Below are positions 1 to 5,447 of a stretch of 5,447 nt of DNA, in pieces. The DNA is taken from the NCBI GenBank assembly GCA_002498205.1, contig DAGQ01000066.1:1-5447 (forward strand), in the 5' to 3' direction. Source of the DNA: Euryarchaeota archaeon UBA596 (GTDB lineage Archaea > Thermoplasmatota > Poseidoniia > Poseidoniales > Poseidoniaceae). How positions within the stretch are numbered: the first letter of the stretch is position 1; each line of letters opens with the position of its first letter. Both the position numbers and the translations under genes were made by a program. Below the pieces are notes generated by a model, which saw only the letters and a program-made list of their open reading frames with translations, had not been told where the DNA came from and made no database searches.

Positions 1-3000
1 GTATCCCAAAGGTCAATCGTTCCATCATCATCTGTATCTTTAGGTTTTAACCAAATATCTGAAGCTGGTAAATTATTACCCATTGAATCTGTAGTTGAAC
101 CAACAGAGGTTACACCTTCATGAGCTAATTGGCCATTTGCGTTAGATCCCCAACATCGTACTTGTCCATCTTCTCTAATTGCACAAGTTGAAGAATAACC
201 CAATGCTAATGATTCAACATTTCCACCAATATCTGTAATTATGAAATTATCGCCAACTTCTGAAAGTGAATCACCAATTGTATCTGTAATTTCATTACCT
301 AGTTCTCCATATGACCCAGTGCCCCAACATCTTACTTTTCCATCTGAATTTATAGCACAAGAATGAGGATTTCCCGTAGAGTAATAATTAAAATTCAATT
401 CTCCTTTTGAAATATATAATTGTTGGGTTTTTATATCAGTTCCAAAATCTACAGCAACTAAATTATCACCCATTTCTGATTCGGAATCTCCCACATTTGA
501 AGATGGATTACTTCCTGTACCTAATCTTCCCTGGTTATTAGCACCCCAACAATACACTTCTCCATCTGTTGCTAATGCACAGGACATTGCTTGACCTGTG
601 GAAATTTTGAAAACACCTCTATCAGAACCTAAGTCTATAAATCTAAAATCTGAATTTGAACCTAGAGCCGAGGTTCCAAGAGCAGTGGTTGTTTTACCAA
701 TTCCTAATTCACCAGCCTTATTATCTCCCCAACATTTCATTAATCCATTTTCTAATATTGCACAAGAGTGGTCATAACCCAGGGAAATATCTAACGCCTT
801 CATATCATTACCGAAATCTACAGCAATATTTGCTGTACCTGTATTCCAAGTATTACCTACTCCAAGTTGACCTACACCATTTGCACCCCAACATTTTACA
901 TCACCATCTTCAAACAATGCACAGTTATGATAACTTCCTGCACTTAATTTCACGATATTAGAATTTGTTGTACCAAAATTAATTGGGACCAATGAATCTC
1001 CCATCTCATTAGGATTATCTCCATAATTATAGCTATTTGATGCACTACTGACTTGATTGTACTGATTATCTCCCCAACATACTACCTCCTCAGTATTTAG
1101 TAATGCACATACATGAGTTGCTCCTGCAACTATTTGTTTGGCTGTTCTATTAGTTCCTAAATTTACGAACTGAAGGAATTTTCCAGTTTCATTTACGTTA
1201 TCACCATATTGAGTATTGTTTCCAATTCCTAATTGTCCTTGAGTATTAGCACCCCAACATTTTACTAATCCTTGAATCGATCTTGCACAATAAAACTCCG
1301 TTCCTGCCGCAATTTCCTCAACTCTGTAAAATGTTTTTGAAATATCTGGTGTTTTGAATGATGTTATCAAATCATCTCCCCAACCACTATCTCCATCTTG
1401 CACCCAATCTACCGGTTCAGTTAACCCTCCAAGGTTAACCCATCCTAATCCTGGCTGGCCCCATTCATCATCTCCCCAACACATTATTCTGTAATCGGAA
1501 GAAACACTATCTGAATTAAATAAAGCACACGAATGATGCCCATTTACTGAAACTTCAACTGGAGTATAACCTGTAGGCAAAGATGTCACTGTAACTGGAA
1601 GGTTAGATGAAGATAGACCTGAATTTCCGTCCCCTAATTCACCAATTGATTCTTCTCCCCAACATTTTATTGATATTTCAACAATTGCACAAACATGTCT
1701 TTGTCCAACAGAAATTGAAGTAACTAAATCTGAAGGATCGTCCTTAAGATCTCCTACTTCATTTCCATTAACATTTGGAGATGCACTGCCTAACATTACA
1801 GTACCATCAACACCATTACCCCAACAACGTACTTCGTCTGCCGCGCCTCCTAATGAGCAAGTAATATCTTGACCTGCACTAAGTGCTTTAAACTCATAAT
1901 TTGGTTTTGTAAGTCCAATACCTCCAGCTCCTTCATGATCTACTTTAACCAATGAACTACTATCTGTGGAAACTGTAGAACTATTTCCAAGTACCATAGA
2001 GTTTGAACCACCATTATACCCCCAACAATATGCATTGTCTTCTGAATTAGTTACACAATTATGCCTTTTTCCTGTGGCAATTGAATCGATAAAACCAACA
2101 TCTGATTCAATTAAAATCTTTTTAGGCGTACTAGAATCTTGTCCTGAAATTAAAGCCTTACTTGTTTGAATTTCAATATCGTCAATCCAAACTGTATCAA
2201 ATCCTCCAATATTACTTCCATCTTTATTGTATGTCCAGGTAAATGTATGTTCTCCAGAGCCAAACGAAGTTGTATTTTGAGCCCATGTGTTTGAAGCACC
2301 TGACCATTCGTCGATCAATACTCCATCAATAAAGAATTGTAACTTATCTGATGTATCTGTGGATGTCTTAAACCAAAAACTTACATTGCCTCCAAATGTA
2401 TCAACTGTGGTTGAAAACGATGTACTACTGCCTTGGGCAAGTGATGGTGATCTCCATGAATATCCAGAACCATCTGAATCTGTAGTGGCATCTTGAATCC
2501 AAGGATTTGAACCATCTGGATCCCAATCCAAATTTAAATCGACTACTGCATCTGGAACTCCATCCGTATCTGCGAATGTTTCAGTTAATACTACATTACT
2601 ATCAAATTCATAATATTCTCCAAGTTGTTTATGACTTCCACTACCCCAACAAAATACTTCACCCTCACTGGAAACAGCACATGTATGTTCGTCTCCAGCA
2701 GAAACTGATAGAATTGTAACATCCTCATCAAAAGAAACAAACGTTGGTAATTCTTCAGTTGATGTATTGCCTAATCCCAATTGTCCTTGATCATTAGCAC
2801 CCCAACACATTACACTTCCATTACTACTTACAGCACAAGTATGGCTTGTTCCAGAATCCATAGAAATTACTGTGAAATCTTCGGGTAAATCTACTTCAAT
2901 CATATAATCTGCTAAACCTAAACCATTAGAGTTTGCTGTAGTGCTACCTAATTGTCCTTGATCATTATGACCCCAGCACGCTACTTTTCTACTATCTAAA

Positions 3001-5447
3001 GTTGCACAACTGAAATCATCACCAGTTGAAATTACGCTTGATTCACCAATTGCAGGACTGTCATCTTTAGTATCAAATCTATCACAAATACCATCCTTAT
3101 CAAAATCAGCAGGTATACTTGTTTCATCAAATCTGTCGGTTAAACACCTAATTTCATCTAAGCCATTCCATCCATCTCCATCAGAATCAACGTACAATCC
3201 TGTTCCAGAGTACCCAATATTGCTTACTACCCAAATATCTCCATAATCTGCAGTATAATCTGCAATCCATAATCTTCCAGATTGATCGATTGAAATTGAA
3301 AGTGATGTTGGTTGTAAAGTAAATACTAATTCTGGAGTTGTCCAAACACCCTCTGACCTATGGATAATTTGTAATTGCCCTGAATTATTGAATGCTAAAT
3401 AAGGTTCGTGATCAGCATCAATTGCTAAATCAAAAATTCCAGTATCATAAGGTAATGTTTCATTTTGCCAATTATTAATTGAATCACAACTTCCTGAACA
3501 TGAAGAATAAATTAAACCTAAATCATATGTTTCGTGAACAATATGTACTGAATCATCTGGAGATATACTAATTGCTATGGAAGAGTTCTCATCATTTCCA
3601 TAGGCTGATGAATTTAATGAAAAGTTTGTAGAAGTGCCATCTGAAAGTAAATGATAATATGTTAACGAGTCGTTGTTAAGATCTCCGTCTCCATCATCAA
3701 AAATACCTACAATATGTATTGTATTCTCTGAATCAATTGCAGCATCAAAATTATCTGTTACAGATTGAGGGACTTCATGGGCAGTTAACGTCCAAGAGGT
3801 ATCAGTACTGCATGTTGAAGAACATTTGTAAGAACCGATACTTGGTGCGGCTATCACAGCTTCTAAAGTATCATCTGAATGTATTACTAATTCTAAATTG
3901 GTCGTCACTCCAGTTAGTGCAGTTGTAACCCATCTCCCATTTTCTTTAGTAGTATAATGAATTTCATTACTAGTTCCCCCATCTACTTCTGAATGTACAA
4001 TATGAGGGACGTCATTAGAATCTACTACAATATCTAAATCTGTGATTTCACCTGTACTTTCTCCTAATAGTTCAATTGTCCAAAGACCATTGACATATGT
4101 TGCAAATCTCAACCTATTATCATCGCCACTAGCATATGCTAACGCAGGACACCCATCAGAACGCAAAGTCATTGAATTGAATTTGCCCATTTCTGCAGTA
4201 GAGGCATCAAGTTGGTGATTTTCCATAATTGGATTAGTTGAGGGGAATAATTCATTACAATCATCACCTTCAAAAGTATCATCTAATTTTAATTCAACAT
4301 CATCAGTTGGCATATCTAAACTATCATCACCTTTGAAAGCAAGATCTCCATATCCTAATCTACCATTACTAGCAGTACCCCAACATTTTATTCCATCAGA
4401 TGTTAGTATTATACAAGCAAACTTTTCCCCAACTTCAATACGATCAGCTGAGCCACCAATTGATACTGGAAGTAAATTATCTCCCATTTCATTAAATCCA
4501 TCTCCTCGGTCTAATGTATTTCCAAGGCCTAATTGACCTACGTCATTTTGTCCCCAACATTTCACTTGTGCATTGTCTAATATTGCACAAACACTTGTTG
4601 TACCTGCATCAATTTCTACAGCAAATCTATTAGTTCCTAAATCAACAACTCCTAATGAATTGCCCATTTCTCCGCCTTGATCACCTATATCATTAGTATT
4701 CTCAATACCTAATTGACCAAATTGGTTATCTCCCCAACATACTGTATCTGAGTTATTTAATATTGCACAAGTGAACCCATCTCCGGCAGTAATATTTACA
4801 GCAGTGTTACCGTTTGGAAATGATACAAATCCAAGATTTGAACCCATTTCACTGCCTTGATCTCCAATATCGTCTGTATTTTCAATACCTAATTCACCAT
4901 TATCATTACTACCCCAACAAGAAACTGACCCATCATCCCATATCGCACAAGTATGTGTTTTTCCTAATGCTAATTGTGAAACATTTCTACCTGGAGGTAG
5001 ATCCACAGTTGCAAAATCATCTCCAACTTCATCTAAATCATCTCCTAAATATGATGTGTTTCCCATGCCTAATTGCCCAAAATCATTAGCCCCCCAACAA
5101 ATTAAATCATCGTTATCTAATTCTGCACAAGTGTGTCCTGCTCCAGCTTCTATCATTGCAGCATTACGACCTGATGGCAATGATAGAGAAGGAAGCATGT
5201 CTCCAGTTTCTAAATATCCGTCACCAAAACCATCTTCACTTGCTGACATACCTAAACCTAAAGCAGCAACATCACCCCAACATTTTATTGAATTGTCATC
5301 TAATAATGCGCAACTATGCTCATCACCAAGAGCAAGGGAAATTGGAATAAGTCCTGTTCCTAAATCTAAAAATGGTAAATTAACTCCCATTTCTCCGGAT
5401 TCATCTCCAATGTCGAGAATATTACCAATTCCAAGTTGACCATCGGA
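1..5447 (-). CDS. Giant secreted-type RCC1-repeat / beta-propeller / jelly-roll surface protein, internal fragment
   Basis: One minus-strand reading frame is open across the whole window: 1815 codons from 5447 to 3, plus two bases of the next codon, with no stop. Neither gene end is present, so signal peptide, membrane anchor and start site cannot be judged. Domain order by residue: RCC1-like repeats 1-376, a second beta-propeller about 397-745, a calcium-type Asp-rich linker 752-799, RCC1-like repeats about 800-955, a jelly-roll domain about 956-1093, RCC1-like repeats about 1094-1796, and a second Asp-rich calcium motif from about 1801 to the edge. Cysteines total 48 by my count and fall in plausible pairs, which fits an extracellular, oxidised protein. 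Composition is acidic and rich in G, D, S, T and N, with few K and R. RCC1 proteins in eukaryotes are nucleotide-exchange factors, but the C-W-G prokaryotic variety is a scaffold or binding repeat, and I see no basis for an exchange-factor role. Likely role (inference): cell-surface adhesion or ligand binding. The reading frame is certain; the function is not. Confidence 0.95.
3..47 (-). other. Start of a second Asp-rich calcium-type motif, cut by the window edge
   Basis: After the last RCC1-like repeat and a short S-D-I-W-L-K-P lead, the frame reads K-D-T-D-D-D-G-T-I-D-L-W-D and leaves the window. The D-T-D-D-D-G-T-I-D spacing matches a thrombospondin type 3-like calcium loop. Its place after an RCC1 block, with a similar linker preceding RCC1 block 2, suggests that the protein continues with another module beyond base 1. 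Confidence 0.75.
60..2168 (-). repeat. RCC1-like repeat block 3 (eleven repeats)
   Basis: Eleven repeats have C-W-G codons at 2027-2019, 1826-1818, 1664-1656, 1481-1473, 1259-1251, 1079-1071, 893-885, 734-726, 551-543, 329-321 and 155-147. Spacing varies from 159 to 222 bases. All eleven have the paired upstream cysteine. The first three after the jelly-roll are the most degenerate (S-M-V-L-G-N-S, T-V-M-L-G-S-A, I-G-E-L-G-D-G). The two 222-base units carry insertions: W-V-Q-D-G-D-S-G-W-G-D-D near 1404-1371, and Y-I-S-K-G-E-L-N-F-N-Y-Y near 415-384. The repeat with C-W-G at 1079 has lost its G-Q-L-G turn (Y-N-Q-V-S-S-A-S). The E-M-G segment recurs near 998, 470 and 74 (as S-M-G), with variants E-T-G and E-V-G. 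Blocks 2 and 3 together hold 14 repeats, the count for two seven-bladed propellers, but the blade assignment is inference. Confidence 0.92.
2169..2582 (-). other. Jelly-roll (concanavalin/LamG/MAM-like) domain inserted in the RCC1 array
   Basis: The core spans about 2507-2169 (residues 981-1093), after a short Asp-rich lead with F-A-D-T-D-G-V-P-D and D-W-D-P-D-G-S-N-P-W. In order it shows Y-S-W-R-S-P near its start, then V-S-F-W-F-K-T-S, D-K-L-Q-F-F-I-D-G-V, D-E-W-S-G, G-E-H-T-F-T-W-T-Y-N-K-D-G-S, and a final D-T-V-W-I-D-D-I-E-I. The series F-W-x-K, F-x-I-D-G, W-S-G, G-x-H-x-F-x-W-x-Y-x-K-D and W-I-D-D-I is characteristic of beta-sandwich domains of the concanavalin-like superfamily that occur as accessory domains in many secreted bacterial and archaeal proteins. 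Such domains bind sugars or proteins, or act as structural modules; the ligand cannot be read here. The domain has no cysteines, unlike everything around it. It separates three RCC1 repeats from the next eleven. Confidence 0.82.
2583..3050 (-). repeat. RCC1-like repeat block 2 (three repeats)
   Basis: Three repeats follow the calcium-type linker, with C-W-G codons at 2978-2970, 2807-2799 and 2651-2643 (spacing 171 and 156 bases). Each has the upstream partner cysteine in F-S-C-A-T or H-T-C-A-V. The first two have the classical Q-G-Q-L-G turn after C-W-G-x-N-D. The third is degenerate (G-S-H-K-Q-L-G-E-Y-Y) and runs directly into the jelly-roll region instead of into a fourth blade. These repeats lack the E-M-G segment found in blocks 1 and 3, which makes them shorter. 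Three repeats cannot close a standard seven-bladed propeller alone, so they probably complete it with repeats of block 3 (inference). Confidence 0.9.
3051..3194 (-). other. Thrombospondin type 3-like calcium-binding linker
   Basis: Residues 752-799 begin Y-V-D-S-D-G-D-G-W-N-G-L-D-E-I, then C-L-T-D, then P-A-D-F-D-K-D-G-I-C-D-R-F-D, ending in T-K-D-D. The spaced aspartates of the D-x-D-x-D-G type are those that coordinate calcium in thrombospondin type 3 and EF-hand-like loops. The two cysteines, in R-C-L-T-D and G-I-C-D, are placed to form one disulfide. The linker sits between the second-type propeller and the next RCC1 block, and probably acts as a calcium-stiffened spacer. The arrangement resembles linkers in secreted proteins of marine Euryarchaeota, from memory of the pattern and not from a search. 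Confidence 0.85.
3213..4259 (-). other. Second-type beta-propeller domain (six or seven blades) with C-x3-C loops
   Basis: Residues about 397-745 lack C-W-G and instead repeat a motif of the form D/S-x(4-5)-P/V-H-I-V-H followed by an aromatic strand (such as L-R-F-A-T-Y or E-I-H-Y-T-T) and a turn ending in W-T/W-V. The Asp-Ser turns begin near 4160, 4022, 3881, 3734, 3563, 3419 and 3287. That is seven turns, mostly 132-144 bases apart with one gap near 174. Six outer strands are complete and a closing strand, D-I-W-V-V-S, lies near 3239-3222. This pattern of about 46-48 residues is typical of sialidase/BNR-like and related secreted propellers; I cannot name the exact family. Two blades carry a C-x3-C loop followed by a Trp: Cys at 3824-3822 and 3812-3810, and at 3500-3498 and 3488-3486. 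The only other cysteines in the domain lie at 4259-4257 and 4151-4149 and could pair. An Asp-rich loop D-D-G-D-G-D-L-N-N-D near 3698-3669 may bind calcium. No catalytic residues are recognisable. Confidence 0.75.
4321..5447 (-). repeat. RCC1-like repeat block 1 (six complete C-W-G repeats plus the tail of one)
   Basis: Tandem repeats of about 60 codons with the consensus H-x-C-A-hydrophobic, 6-9 residues, C-W-G, x-N-x-x-G-Q-L-G-x-G-N-T, then G-D-x(4)-E-M-G-x-x-L. The C-W-G codons lie at 5282-5274, 5099-5091, 4919-4911, 4739-4731, 4559-4551 and 4385-4377. Spacing is 183, 180, 180, 180 and 174 bases. The window opens just after a seventh C-W-G, in S-D-G-Q-L-G-I-G-N. Seven L-G turn motifs are therefore visible, which equals one seven-bladed RCC1 propeller if the array starts just upstream; more repeats may lie outside. 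The first complete repeat (C-W-G at 5282) is divergent, with D-V-A-A-L-G-L-G-M in place of the G-Q-L-G turn. The last ends in an acidic stretch around 4330-4262 (D-D-S-L-D-M, K-L-D-D-T-F-E-G-D-D) that looks like a linker to the next domain. Confidence 0.93.
4560..4919 (-). repeat. Closely similar adjacent pair of RCC1 repeats
   Basis: The units 4919-4740 and 4739-4560 are both exactly 60 codons and match at 33 of 60 residues when aligned by hand without gaps. The best stretch is L-G-I-E-N-T-x-D-I-G-D-Q-G-x-E-M-G, which is nearly invariant between them and has a G-I-E-N-T turn in place of the usual G-x-G-N-T. Other neighbouring repeats share mostly the C-A...C-W-G and G-Q-L-G positions. This pair is therefore likely a comparatively late tandem duplication within the gene (inference). 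Confidence 0.8.

Noticed and set aside
656..961. Plus-strand open frame of 101 codons rich in His, Leu, Tyr and Gln
   Set aside because: The composition (H, Q, L, Y, N) is what the opposite strand of Asp/Asn-rich AT-biased coding DNA gives. It lies wholly inside block 3 of the real gene.
1966..2719. Plus-strand open frames at 1966-2169, 2287-2496 and 2507-2719
   Set aside because: All are short and antisense to the jelly-roll domain and adjoining RCC1 repeats, whose frame has strong domain evidence.
3669..3698. Asp-rich loop in the propeller considered as a full EF-hand
   Set aside because: D-D-G-D-G-D-L-N-N-D has calcium-type spacing but no flanking helices; it is better treated as a propeller loop that may bind calcium.
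3719..4536. Plus-strand open frames at 3719-3928 and 4333-4536
   Set aside because: Short antisense shadows over the second-type propeller and the end of block 1.
4814..5089. Plus-strand open frame of 91 codons
   Set aside because: Antisense shadow over RCC1 repeats, with the same low-complexity His/Leu/Tyr composition and no domain.
147..5282. Octamer-like cccaaca and tgcaca words recurring every 160-220 bases, considered as CRISPR repeats, binding-site arrays or iterons
   Set aside because: The words are in the same codon phase every time and encode C-W-G and the partner C-A of the protein repeat. The sequence between them is coding and conserved at protein level, and spacing is in whole codons.
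5056..5439. Plus-strand open frame of 127 codons, and an overlapping one at 5156-5350
   Set aside because: It runs antisense to the long minus-strand frame. Its periodic Pro/Ser content is the complement of the Gly-rich RCC1 repeats, and it has no recognisable domain.
1..5447. Possible frameshift or pseudogene in such a long repetitive gene
   Set aside because: I translated every line in one frame and found no stop and no break in domain pattern, so the gene appears intact within the window.

Overview
The window is one uninterrupted coding sequence on the minus strand. Reading the reverse complement from base 5447 down to base 3 gives 1815 codons without a stop. Neither a start nor a stop codon of the gene lies in the window, so this is an internal slice of a very large protein. 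There is no intergenic DNA, and I see no RNA gene, mobile element, promoter or terminator. Residue numbers below count from the first codon of the slice (bases 5447-5445).

The protein is a mosaic of extracellular-type beta-rich modules, in this order: (1) an RCC1-like repeat block (bases 5447-4321) with six complete C-W-G repeats plus the tail of a seventh; (2) a second, different beta-propeller of about 350 residues (4259-3213) with six or seven blades; (3) a thrombospondin type 3-like, calcium-loop linker (3194-3051); (4) three more RCC1-like repeats (3050-2583); (5) a jelly-roll, concanavalin/LamG/MAM-like domain (2582-2169) set into the RCC1 array; (6) eleven further RCC1-like repeats (2168-60); and (7) the beginning of another aspartate-rich calcium-type motif at the window edge (47-3). 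All 20 complete RCC1-like repeats carry the same cysteine pair, and every cysteine outside them also has a plausible partner. This suggests a secreted, disulfide-stabilised surface or adhesion protein.

Organism: the DNA is AT-rich (about 35-40% GC by eye). The D-x-D-x-D-G linkers with the pattern D-S-D-G-D-G-W...D-E-I-x-C-x-T-D...P-x-D-x-D-x-D-G-I-C-D resemble those in giant secreted proteins of marine planktonic Euryarchaeota (Marine Group II/III, Poseidoniia). Marine or other environmental bacteria with C-W-G RCC1 proteins are the main alternative. This assignment is inference from motif style only.

There is one gene here, so no operon logic can be read. The interest lies in the architecture: two kinds of beta-propeller alternating with calcium-type linkers, and a jelly-roll domain placed inside an RCC1 array.
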